Shown piece after piece: positions 42,919 to 49,999 of a DNA stretch of 49,999 bases. The translations under genes were made by a program, and so were the position numbers. Each line of letters starts with the position of its first letter. Position 1 is the first letter of the stretch. The notes beneath the pieces are model-generated. The model ran no database searches. It was not told the DNA's origin and worked only from the letters and a program-made list of their open reading frames with translations. Location of the stretch: NCBI GenBank assembly GCA_024648695.1, contig JACAVV010000012.1:1-49999 (forward strand), given 5' to 3'. The DNA is from Nitrospina sp. GTDB lineage: Bacteria > Nitrospinota > Nitrospinia > Nitrospinales > JACRGP01.

Positions 42919-43839
42919 ATGGAACGCTATAAAAACAAATCCGTGGCCGTTTTAATGGGAGGAATTTCTGAAGAGAGAGAGGTCTCATTGGTCACAGGAA
43001 ACGCTATTTTGAAAGCCCTGATTTCCAAGGGTATCGATGCATTTCCTATTGATGTTAACAAATGGTTTTTAAAAGAGTCGCATAAATACGAAATCGACCT
43101 TGCTTTCATTGCTCTGCATGGAACCTATGGTGAAGATGGGACCATTCAGGGGATTCTGGAATACATGCAAATCCCCTACACCGGATCCGGTGTTCTGGGA
43201 AGCGCCATTGCGTACGATAAAGTGATAACTAAAGAACTTTTCAAATTTAACGGAATACCGACGGCCGATTATGAAGTCGTTTATTCAGAGGACCGGGACA
43301 GCTACAAATGTTCTTTCGATCTGCCTTTGGTCGTGAAACCTTCCAATCAAGGCTCCAGTATTGGCGTCAGCATCGTGAAGCAGTCAGCGGATTTCGAGCC
43401 CGCTCTCGACCTCGCGTTCAAATATTCCGGGGAAGTGATCGTAGAAAAATTTATTGAGGGCAAATTACTTGCCATCGGTATGGATGGGCCCACTCCACTT
43501 CCTATTGTTCACATCAATCCCAAATCCGGATTTTACGATTACGAGTCAAAATACACTCCCGGAAAAACGGAATATATTTGCCCGGCGGAACTAAGCGACC
43601 ACGAGAAAGAGCAATGTGAAACAGTAAGCAAAAAAGTTTTTCGGGTTTTAAAAGGTCGGGGAGTGCCCCGAGTCGATGTCATCCTGGATGACGAGGGAAC
43701 CCCTTATGTACTCGAAATGAACACCATTCCCGGAATGACAGCCACCAGTTTATTACCAATGGCTGCCCGGCAATCCGGTATCGAATTCGAAGATCTTGTC
43801 ATCAGGATTCTCGACAACGCAACAAAAGATTACAAATAA
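42919..43839 (+). CDS. ddl: D-alanine--D-alanine ligase
   Basis: 306 aa from ATG 42919, which is 8-9 nt behind GAAGGG. The frame stays open back to 42787, but that part crosses the structured element and is outside the family. Motifs: VAVLMGGISEEREVSL, FIALHGTYGEDGTIQG, YTGSGVLGSAIAYDK, VVKPSNQGSSIGVSIV, and EMNTIPGMTATSLLP. Makes the D-Ala-D-Ala used by MurF. Separated from murB by the three-way-junction element; 11 bp before ftsQ. Confidence 0.95.
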   Translation: MERYKNKSVAVLMGGISEEREVSLVTGNAILKALISKGIDAFPIDVNKWFLKESHKYEIDLAFIALHGTYGEDGTIQGILEYMQIPYTGSGVLGSAIAYDKVITKELFKFNGIPTADYEVVYSEDRDSYKCSFDLPLVVKPSNQGSSIGVSIVKQSADFEPALDLAFKYSGEVIVEKFIEGKLLAIGMDGPTPLPIVHINPKSGFYDYESKYTPGKTEYICPAELSDHEKEQCETVSKKVFRVLKGRGVPRVDVILDDEGTPYVLEMNTIPGMTATSLLPMAARQSGIEFEDLVIRILDNATKDYK

Positions 43840-43850
43840 TAAGAAAAACA

Positions 43851-44759
43851 ATGGATTTTGCAAGCTCACGAATACATAATAGCGATTGGAAAGGTCGCCG
43901 GATAATTCCCAGGAAAAAGCAAGGGAAAATCCAGTACCGTTCCACGTCCAACAAACGCCGAGGCATAAACAGTTCCGGCCGCTTTACCCGGGTGATCCGG
44001 TTTGCGGCGGATGTCATCGCCAAAGTTGCCTTGATGGCGGCGTTCTCCTATGTGGCCTACCACGGGTATTCGTTCTTGACCATGTCTCCTCAATTCAACA
44101 TCAATAATGTATCTATCCAGGGTAATCAACGGCTCGACGAGCAGGAAGTTCTGGAATGGGCAGGCCCTGTTCAAAAGGAAAACATTTTCAGGATAGATAT
44201 GGCGGCATTGGCGGACCGGCTCATCAAACATCCCTGGATCTTCAGTGCATCCATTGAAAGGACTTTACCGGACAAACTCAGGATAAGCATTCGCGAACGA
44301 ACGCCCTACGCAAAAATCAAACTGGACCGGACCTATATTCTGGATAATCACGGGGTCATTCTCACCTCTTCGGAACTGCCGGGAGCAGACCTTCCCCTGA
44401 TTATCGGAATGGCATCCAAAAGTGTAGAGCCCGGCGACAACATTCTGAACGACACGATCATTCAAGGCTTGCATTCAATGTATTATTTGAATCGGATGAG
44501 TTTCTTTCAGGATGACCCCATAGACACCTTTCAGATCATGGAATACAACCGTGTCGCATTTACCACGCGAAACCTGGGAATGCGAATTTATTTTGATCTG
44601 GAAACCTTATCGGAAAGCTTTCAGAATTTTCTTGTGTTCCTGGATGTCCAGCAAGAAAGCGTCGCGGATATCGAATCCATCGATTTGTCGTTTAAAGACC
44701 GTATCGTCGTGAAAAGCTTAGAAACCCTAACGGAGCCGGCAAGCTCCAACGTGTTATGA
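43851..44759 (+). CDS. ftsQ: Cell division protein FtsQ
   Basis: 302 aa. A basic cytoplasmic tail of about 50 residues, one span (VALMAAFSYVAYHGYSFL), a POTRA domain (FNINNVSIQGNQRLDEQEVL ... HPWIFSASIERTLPDKLRI) and the FtsQ beta domain. Scaffold of the FtsQBL divisome complex. Sequence identity in this family is low, but order, topology and position agree. Confidence 0.92.
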   Translation: MDFASSRIHNSDWKGRRIIPRKKQGKIQYRSTSNKRRGINSSGRFTRVIRFAADVIAKVALMAAFSYVAYHGYSFLTMSPQFNINNVSIQGNQRLDEQEVLEWAGPVQKENIFRIDMAALADRLIKHPWIFSASIERTLPDKLRISIRERTPYAKIKLDRTYILDNHGVILTSSELPGADLPLIIGMASKSVEPGDNILNDTIIQGLHSMYYLNRMSFFQDDPIDTFQIMEYNRVAFTTRNLGMRIYFDLETLSESFQNFLVFLDVQQESVADIESIDLSFKDRIVVKSLETLTEPASSNVL

Positions 44760-44774
44760 CCAAGGAGTGGGTAC

Positions 44775-46007
44775 ATGTCGAAAAAAAATGATCTCATTGT
44801 AGGACTGGACATTGGGACCACCAAGATCTGTTGCATCATTGGTGAGGTCACTCCGTCTGGAGAGATTGATATTATTGGGCTCGGCCAACACCCCTCCCGG
44901 GGATTACGCAAGGGCGTGGTGGTCAATATCGATAGTACAGTAGAATCGATTAAAAGTGCCGTAGAGGAAGCGGAACTGATGGCTGGATGCGAAATCGATT
45001 CGGTATTCGTGGGAATCGCCGGGGGCCATATTGCCAGTTTGAACAGTCATGGAATCATCGCCGTAAAAAGCAAGGAGATCACACAACAGGATATTGACCG
45101 GGTGATTGATGCCGCTAAGGCTATCGCCATTCCCTTGGACCGCGAAGTCCTGCACGTCATTCCCCAGGAGTACATCGTTGATAATCAGGATGGGATCAAA
45201 ACGCCGCTCGGAATGGCCGGGGTCCGCTTGGAAGCAAAAGTCCACATTGTGACTGCCGCTGTGACCTCTGCACAGAATATTGTCAAATGCGTCAACAAAG
45301 CCGGTTTGGGAGTTCAGGACATCGTCCTGGAACAGTTGGCCTCCTGTGAAGCCGTATTGACACCGGACGAAAAGGAGTTGGGTGTCGGGCTCATCGATAT
45401 CGGCGGCGGCACTTCGGACCTGGCAATTTTTTATCAGGGTTCCATCAAGCAAACATCGGTGTTAACCATCGCGGGCAACCAGATGACCAACGACATCGCC
45501 ATTGGACTCCGAACGCCAAATTCTGAAGCCGAGAAGCTTAAAATTGATTATGGGTGTGCGTATTCGTCAATGGTTGATGAAAACGAGAATATCGAAGTTT
45601 GTACGGTTGGTGGACGGGACCCGCGTAAAGTGTCGCGGTCCATTTTGAGCGAAATCATTGAAGCCCGTACCCGGGAAATGTTTGAAATGCTGGACAATGA
45701 AATCAAGATTTCCGGCTTTCAAAACCTCACCTCTTCCGGAATCGTCATCACCGGAGGCGCTTCCTGTTTGGAAGGCATCGGTGAACTGGCGGAGGAAGTG
45801 TTTCAGGTACCTGTGCGCATTGGATTGCCCACTGGTCTCGGGGGCCTCATCGACGTAGTGAATAACCCCAAATATGCGACCAGTACCGGGCTCATTCTCT
45901 ATGGTGAAAAAAGTTTCAAAACCGGTAAAACCCGCGAGCTCCAGGGGCGCAACCTGTTCGAGAAAATTTTTAGCCGGATGAAGGACTGGGTCGATGAATT
46001 TTTTTAA
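44775..46007 (+). CDS. ftsA: Cell division protein FtsA
   Basis: 410-aa actin-like ATPase that tethers FtsZ to the membrane. Phosphate 1 LDIGTTKICCIIGE, phosphate 2 GLIDIGGGTSDLAIF, adenosine motif ITGGASCLEGIGE. The C-terminal amphipathic helix for membrane attachment is clear (NLFEKIFSRMKDWVDEFF). Ribosome site AAGGAG before ATG 44775. 163 bp separate it from ftsZ. Confidence 0.97.
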   Translation: MSKKNDLIVGLDIGTTKICCIIGEVTPSGEIDIIGLGQHPSRGLRKGVVVNIDSTVESIKSAVEEAELMAGCEIDSVFVGIAGGHIASLNSHGIIAVKSKEITQQDIDRVIDAAKAIAIPLDREVLHVIPQEYIVDNQDGIKTPLGMAGVRLEAKVHIVTAAVTSAQNIVKCVNKAGLGVQDIVLEQLASCEAVLTPDEKELGVGLIDIGGGTSDLAIFYQGSIKQTSVLTIAGNQMTNDIAIGLRTPNSEAEKLKIDYGCAYSSMVDENENIEVCTVGGRDPRKVSRSILSEIIEARTREMFEMLDNEIKISGFQNLTSSGIVITGGASCLEGIGELAEEVFQVPVRIGLPTGLGGLIDVVNNPKYATSTGLILYGEKSFKTGKTRELQGRNLFEKIFSRMKDWVDEFF

Positions 46008-46170
46008 TCTAAAATATGGGAGCGATTTCCCAGTGAATGGCAACACCTCAAGAAAGACAATTTACGGTTTACACGCAACCTGCGGCGGAACCGTGCATTC
46101 CCCCCTGATTCTTATCAAAAAGAATCTAAGGCCATATCTTCAGGAAGATTCTAAATAGGAGGAACGTAAA
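46008..46170 (+). promoter_or_regulatory. ftsA-ftsZ leader region with hairpins
   Basis: In an otherwise tightly packed cluster this 163-bp gap carries TGGGA-N6-TCCCA (about 46017-46032), GATTCTT-N6-AAGAATC (about 46107-46126) and a short ATCTTC/GAAGAT element just before the AGGAGG ribosome site of ftsZ. No clear promoter hexamers. ftsZ leaders in other bacteria often carry extra promoters; here that is inference. Confidence 0.3.
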
Positions 46171-47379
46171 ATGGGTTTGATCGAGTTTGAACAAGATAAT
46201 GAATACACGGCCTGTATCAAGGTGATCGGCATTGGCGGCGGCGGAACCAATGCAGTGAACTCTATGGTCCGTTCTAACGTGCGCGGTGTTGAATTCATCG
46301 TCGCAAATACCGACATTCAATCTCTCGACGCTTCCAATTGCCCTTTTAAAATCCAGGTGGGCTCCAATCTGACCAAAGGACTGGGTGCGGGATCCAATCC
46401 CGAAATAGGAAAACAAGGTGCCGAGGAAAGCGAAGAACAAATCCGCGGAATGCTGGAAGGCGCGGATATGGTGTTCATCACCGCCGGCATGGGTGGTGGG
46501 ACCGGTACAGGTGGAGCACCCATCATCGCACGCATAGCAAAAGAAGTAGGAGCTTTGACCGTGGGTGTGGTGACCCGACCGTTTGCTTTTGAAGGCAAAA
46601 AACGCCAGCACCAGGCCGAAGCGGGTATTCAGGATTTAAAGAATGCTGTCGACACACTCATCGTAATCCCAAATCAGAAATTGTTGAGTTTGATCAGCAC
46701 TCAGACTTCTTTCACCGGCGCATTCGAAATGGTCGATGAAGTATTGCAACAAGCCGTTTGCAGTATTTCGGACCTGATTGTGATTCCGGGTTTGATCAAT
46801 CTTGACTTTGCTGATGTCAAAGCCATCATGTCCAATATGGGCAAAGCTCTGATGGGAAGCGGTGTGGCCTCGGGCGACAATCGCGCCGTGGAAGCGGCAC
46901 AAAAAGCGATTTCCAGTCCGCTTCTCGACGAAGCCTCGGTCGATGGCGCACAGGGAGTTTTGATCAACATCACCGGTGGCGAAGACTTAACCCTGCATGA
47001 AGTCAATGAAGCATCGACTCTGATTCAGGAAAGCGCTCATGACGATGCGCATATTATATTTGGAGCCGTGATCGATCCCCATATCTCGGGAGAAATGCGG
47101 GTAACGGTGATTGCCACCGGATTCGATAAAGCCAAACCCACAAACGAGATTTTAAACCCCAAACCCGAACAGACGGTTTTGAGGAAGGTCGTAGACAACG
47201 AGAAAAAAGCTACTGAATCATCGGAAGCCAAATCTGAAGAAGAAACCAAGATTCCTACGTTTCAACGAATCAAAAAATTGGCCAACTCGATCAAGGCAGA
47301 AACGCAGGAAGATTACTTTACACCCAACGGCGCGCCTAATCTGGACATTCCCACGTTCTTGAGAAAGCACGCCGATTAA
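46171..47379 (+). CDS. ftsZ: Cell division GTPase FtsZ
   Basis: 402-aa tubulin-like GTPase that forms the Z ring. [14 protein letters not shown] at 19-32, the GTP-binding signature GGGTGTG (108-114), [12 protein letters not shown], and the T7 catalytic loop [21 protein letters not shown] linker of about 70 residues leads to the conserved C-terminal peptide [12 protein letters not shown], the FtsA-binding site. Ribosome site AGGAGG, 8 nt before ATG. Followed by two terminators. Confidence 0.98.
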   Translation: MGLIEFEQDNEYTACIKVIGIGGGGTNAVNSMVRSNVRGVEFIVANTDIQSLDASNCPFKIQVGSNLTKGLGAGSNPEIGKQGAEESEEQIRGMLEGADMVFITAGMGGGTGTGGAPIIARIAKEVGALTVGVVTRPFAFEGKKRQHQAEAGIQDLKNAVDTLIVIPNQKLLSLISTQTSFTGAFEMVDEVLQQAVCSISDLIVIPGLINLDFADVKAIMSNMGKALMGSGVASGDNRAVEAAQKAISSPLLDEASVDGAQGVLINITGGEDLTLHEVNEASTLIQESAHDDAHIIFGAVIDPHISGEMRVTVIATGFDKAKPTNEILNPKPEQTVLRKVVDNEKKATESSEAKSEEETKIPTFQRIKKLANSIKAETQEDYFTPNGAPNLDIPTFLRKHAD

Positions 47380-47410
47380 CCCCTCCCCCTTCCGAATTTA
47401 GAATCCTGCC

Positions 47411-47447
47411 AAAAAACCGCTCCCTTCCCCGGGGGGCGGTTTTTTTT
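47411..47447 (+). terminator. Intrinsic terminator of the dcw operon
   Basis: AACCGCTCCC, 6-nt loop, then GGGGGGCGGTT with one mismatch/bulge, followed by TTTTTTTT. An A-run (47411-47416) on the other side makes it usable for the convergent 47626 gene as well. Lies about 35 bp after the ftsZ stop. Confidence 0.9.
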
Positions 47448-47454
47448 GCCTAAA

Positions 47455-47483
47455 GGTTTCAGTTTTTCAGGAAACCGTTTTTT
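47455..47483 (+). terminator. Second, weaker terminator after ftsZ
   Basis: GGTTTC (47455-47460), 10-nt loop, GAAACC (47471-47476), then GTTTTTT. In tandem with the stronger hairpin just upstream. Confidence 0.5.
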
Positions 47484-47625
47484 GAAAACGTTAAGCCCTA
47501 TTGAAAACGCCGGACAAGCATAAGGTGACAAAGCGGTAGGGAAAAAAACAGCATTGTGCTTTTTAAGAACCGCCAAGTCGATATAATCTTTGGCCTGAGC
47601 TCATTTTTGAAAACTTTAAGAAATG

Positions 47626-48297
47626 TTACTTGGTGAGACGTTTGATCAACTGGTCCCAGTTGGTTTCTTCAATCTCTTTGTCGGTGATGGGGCCCATCGT
47701 GTCATATTTAGCGGTTTCCTGAAAGTTCACCGCCAAATCATTCTGGAGGGAGTCTTCGTCCTCTTCATCAAGATCCTCCCCTAACAGTTCCAAGGCTTCT
47801 TCATCTGTTAAGGTTTCTTCAAGTTCAGGATTATCGGGTGGAGAGTCGTTTTGCATTTGCTTCATTGCCTCAAACGCCTGGTTGAAGTTTTGCACGATCG
47901 TTTTTCCAAACGTTTCAACCCCCTTATTCATAGCCTTTAAATATTCACGGTATAAATCGTAGTGCAAAAACCGGTATCGGCTGATTTGATTGGCTTTTAA
48001 ATAATCTTCTGAAGCCAGTTTGTATTTTCCCTGCAAAACAAAAAGGCGTCCACGGTATACCCTTGCCAGGAAATGATTGGGACGCAGACTCAAAACCATA
48101 TTCAGATTCAGGATCACCCCGGGAATATTGGAGGATTTCAGATTATCCAGGGCCTGAGTGAAATACTTTTTGACTTCCGGGTTAGAGTTTTCCAAAGTCC
48201 GGAAAAATGGCTCCAAAAACGGGAAAAGCAATTCACCAATTTTAAATTGGACCCAATTGATCCAATGGCTTAATTCTTTCAAACCGATTCCTTCCAT
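47626..48297 (-). CDS. TPR-like protein with acidic C-terminal region
   Basis: 223 aa, no signal peptide. Residues about 40-110 form TPR-like helix pairs (YFTQALDNLKSSNIPGVI, NMVLSLRPNHFLARVYRGR, LFVLQGKYKLASEDYLKANQ). The region around 155-185 is strongly acidic (ELEETLTDEEALELLGEDLD, then EEDEDS). Such tails bind basic partners or divalent ions; the function is unknown. It converges on ftsZ and shares a terminator with it. ATG 48297 has no strong ribosome site. Confidence 0.8.
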   Translation of the reverse strand: MEGIGLKELSHWINWVQFKIGELLFPFLEPFFRTLENSNPEVKKYFTQALDNLKSSNIPGVILNLNMVLSLRPNHFLARVYRGRLFVLQGKYKLASEDYLKANQISRYRFLHYDLYREYLKAMNKGVETFGKTIVQNFNQAFEAMKQMQNDSPPDNPELEETLTDEEALELLGEDLDEEDEDSLQNDLAVNFQETAKYDTMGPITDKEIEETNWDQLIKRLTK

Positions 48298-48617
48298 GGA
48301 AAATAAAATCCCTGAGCAGGAAAATCTAAAAAAACAGAAATGTTATGGGCTTATAATCAAATTGTAACGAATAAAAAAAAGACCGTCAAATTTTATCCGG
48401 AACTTTACTCAATTGAATTTTCAAAAAACAAATCCGCTTTTAAAAATTACAATTTGATATCAGGTAAAATTTCATTGAAATTCATTGAACCTTTTTAATA
48501 GAAAACAGATCCAATACTCCCAATGAAAAATTGTTTTACAAATTTCAAAGTCAAATAGAAGCCTTAAAAATTAATCCATTTTTTCAAACCATTACAACTT
48601 GTAATACATTATTTTTC
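48298..48617. other. Gene-free AT-rich divergent spacer
   Basis: Very AT-rich, between the minus-strand TPR gene and the plus-strand acidic protein. No ORF with a ribosome site and no RNA gene seen. Confidence 0.5.
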
Positions 48618-48646
48618 TTGACCTTACCCGTTTTTTATAATAATTT
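48618..48646 (+). promoter_or_regulatory. Candidate promoter of the acidic zinc-ribbon protein gene
   Basis: TTGACC (48618-48623), 17-nt spacer, TAATTT (48641-48646). A better -10-like TATAAT at 48636-48641 is only 12 nt from the -35. With the 17-nt spacing, transcription would begin within a base or two of the ATG at 48653, so the mRNA could be leaderless. Confidence 0.35.
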
Positions 48647-48652
48647 TAATAT

Positions 48653-49999
48653 ATGCGTTGCTCTAAATGCAGTTACATAAGTTTCAAGCCAACCAAAAAA
48701 TGCGTCAGTTGCGGAGCAGACCTCAAAAGCATGGCTCCATCCGGTTCCAGTGCGTCAGGGGGTTCGATTGATTTACTGGCAATAGACTCTACCGATACGG
48801 CTGTATTAGACCCTACAGAAGCCACCGAAGAAGCGGTTCTGGATTTTGAGGGAGCGGGCGATTCTGATTTTGGTTTTGATTCTGGCGGTAGTCAGTTGGA
48901 CTTTGATCAGGATGTTGGAGTGGATCCATCCTCGGATTCTTTGGATTTTCTTGAAAGCGAAAGCTCTCTCGGAACCAATGGTGAAGAATTCGAGTTGGAC
49001 TTGTCTGACGCTGATGAGTTCATTGAATTGAATCCGGTATCACCTTCTGCAATGGATTCCTCTGATGACGATTCCCTGGAATTTGATTTTGAATCTTCCG
49101 ATAGTGACAGCACAATGCCGGCCTTGGGCGTTGGAGTGGCTGCCACTGCCGCGGCGGCGACTATTGCAGGAATGGACTCTCAAGAGGACGAACCCCTGGA
49201 GTTTGATTTTGAACAGGAGTCTCTGGATAGCTCGGTTGCAGAACTTGATCTCGATATACCAGAAGAACAAAGCAATGAAATCGAACTGGATCTGGATTCA
49301 GGATCGGATGATGAACTTTCGTTTGACTTTGAATCTGATTCAAGTGAGGGCGAACAGGAAATCAGTCTTGACCTGAATGAAGGCGACGTTGAGGATTCCG
49401 ACCTTCAAATAGAAGATCTCGCCGAGGTGAGCCTGGATGAGGATAACTTCGAATTAAATATTGATGAACCCACCTCCGAAGTTGACCTGGAGTTGGACGA
49501 AAATGAAATCAGCCTGGATCTGGATGAACCTTCAACCGAAGAAACTCCGGTCCAGGTAACCTCCGGAATTTCCTTGGACGAGGCTACTGAAACCAGTCTG
49601 GAATTGGATGAAGAATTATCCGCTGAACTGGATATTGAGTTGGATGACGCACTGGATGTGGAATCCCCTGGTGATACCGAGGCGGACCTTCAATTGGATA
49701 TTAACGAGATGTCCGATCCTGAAATCTCTTTAGAGGATTCGAGTTTGGATATGGATGTGGATTTGGATTCTGAAACTTCAGATGCGCCCCCTTCCCTTTC
49801 ACTGACCGATTTGGAGGCTGACAACAGTTTGGGTATTGATACCGACGAAGAACTAAATTTAGCATTTGACGCTGATGAACATAGTGATGACTCATCTTCT
49901 TTATCTCTCGCAGATTTGGAAGCTAATGAAGGTGGCGGCATTGGATCCGACTCGGATGAAGAACTGAATTTAGCCTTTGATGCAAATGAAGAGGGCTAT
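48653..49999 (+). CDS. Large acidic repeat protein with N-terminal zinc ribbon (partial, runs off the window)
   Basis: 449 codons from ATG 48653 to the window edge with no stop. Residues 1-25 are a small zinc ribbon (MRCSKCSYISF ... KCVSCGADLK) with two CxxC knuckles. The remainder is extremely rich in Asp, Glu, Ser and Leu in alternating motifs such as ELDLD, LEFDFE and ISLDLDE, broken only by an Ala-rich patch (GVGVAATAAAATIAGM, about 164-180). From residue 381 a 35-aa tandem repeat begins (SLSLTDLEAD ... DEELNLAFDAD, then SLSLADLEAN ... DEELNLAFDAN). No ribosome site precedes the ATG, yet the zinc ribbon fixes the start. Cytoplasmic by default; function unknown. Confidence 0.85.
   Translation, partial: MRCSKCSYISFKPTKKCVSCGADLKSMAPSGSSASGGSIDLLAIDSTDTAVLDPTEATEEAVLDFEGAGDSDFGFDSGGSQLDFDQDVGVDPSSDSLDFLESESSLGTNGEEFELDLSDADEFIELNPVSPSAMDSSDDDSLEFDFESSDSDSTMPALGVGVAATAAAATIAGMDSQEDEPLEFDFEQESLDSSVAELDLDIPEEQSNEIELDLDSGSDDELSFDFESDSSEGEQEISLDLNEGDVEDSDLQIEDLAEVSLDEDNFELNIDEPTSEVDLELDENEISLDLDEPSTEETPVQVTSGISLDEATETSLELDEELSAELDIELDDALDVESPGDTEADLQLDINEMSDPEISLEDSSLDMDVDLDSETSDAPPSLSLTDLEADNSLGIDTDEELNLAFDADEHSDDSSSLSLADLEANEGGGIGSDSDEELNLAFDANEEGY

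Noticed and set aside
1-49999. CRISPR array, prophage, integron or rRNA operon
   Set aside because: No regularly spaced short repeats, phage structural genes, integrase or rRNA sequence were seen.

Overview
The window looks like the core chromosome of a Gram-negative (diderm) bacterium of moderate GC, with AT-rich intergenic stretches. Support for a diderm comes from a complete System I cytochrome c maturation locus (ccm), a MurE carrying the meso-diaminopimelate DNPR signature, an exported beta-strand-rich protein, and a full dcw cluster in canonical order. The phylum cannot be fixed from the sequence alone. Gene content and the variant Ccm proteins fit a Nitrospinota- or Desulfobacterota-like lineage, but that is a guess.

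Layout. Bases 1-1,450 hold a diverged tandem duplication. Each ~600 bp unit carries a 28-codon ORF for a near-identical single-span membrane microprotein, followed by a conserved non-coding block. Bases 1,618-5,891 are a minus-strand macromolecular-synthesis operon (yqeY, dnaG, rpoD) that ends in a CAU-anticodon tRNA 5 bp after rpoD. A consensus promoter sits in front of yqeY. Bases 6,150-12,736 are accessory: a small exported protein with its own promoter and a strong terminator, NamZ-like (DUF1343), glgC, a putative outer-membrane protein with a basic tail, a decayed ribbon-helix-helix/ParE toxin-antitoxin pair, and an exported thiol peroxidase that lacks the resolving cysteine. Bases 12,950-16,733 hold an M16C presequence-protease-like gene and exonuclease III on the minus strand. 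Bases 16,884-21,598 run on the plus strand: a GT-C-like membrane protein with a TPR tail, two OppD/OppF-type ATPases without permeases, and a small phosphoesterase.

Bases 21,620-28,578 are the minus-strand cytochrome c maturation locus: ccmE, terminator, ccmF, ccmH, a short ccmI-like gene, ccmA, ccmB, ccmD, ccmC, a tlpA/ccmG-like thioredoxin and an NTF2-fold protein. CcmE has CxxxY instead of the usual HxxxY haem-binding motif. Bases 28,987-47,447 are the dcw cluster on the plus strand: promoter with MraZ boxes, mraZ, rsmH, ftsL, ftsI, murE, murF, mraY, murD, ftsW, murG, murC, murB, ddl, ftsQ, ftsA, ftsZ and tandem terminators. These genes make the peptidoglycan precursor and assemble the divisome. 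A 70-base sequence predicted to fold as a three-way junction lies between murB and ddl. After ftsZ come a convergent TPR protein and the start of a large acidic, zinc-ribbon-headed repeat protein that runs off the right edge.

Most curious signals: the duplicated 28-aa microproteins, the three-way junction inside the dcw operon, the cysteine-type CcmE, the MraZ box array, the one-cysteine exported Tpx and the acidic repeat protein. I saw no CRISPR array, insertion sequence, prophage or defence island.
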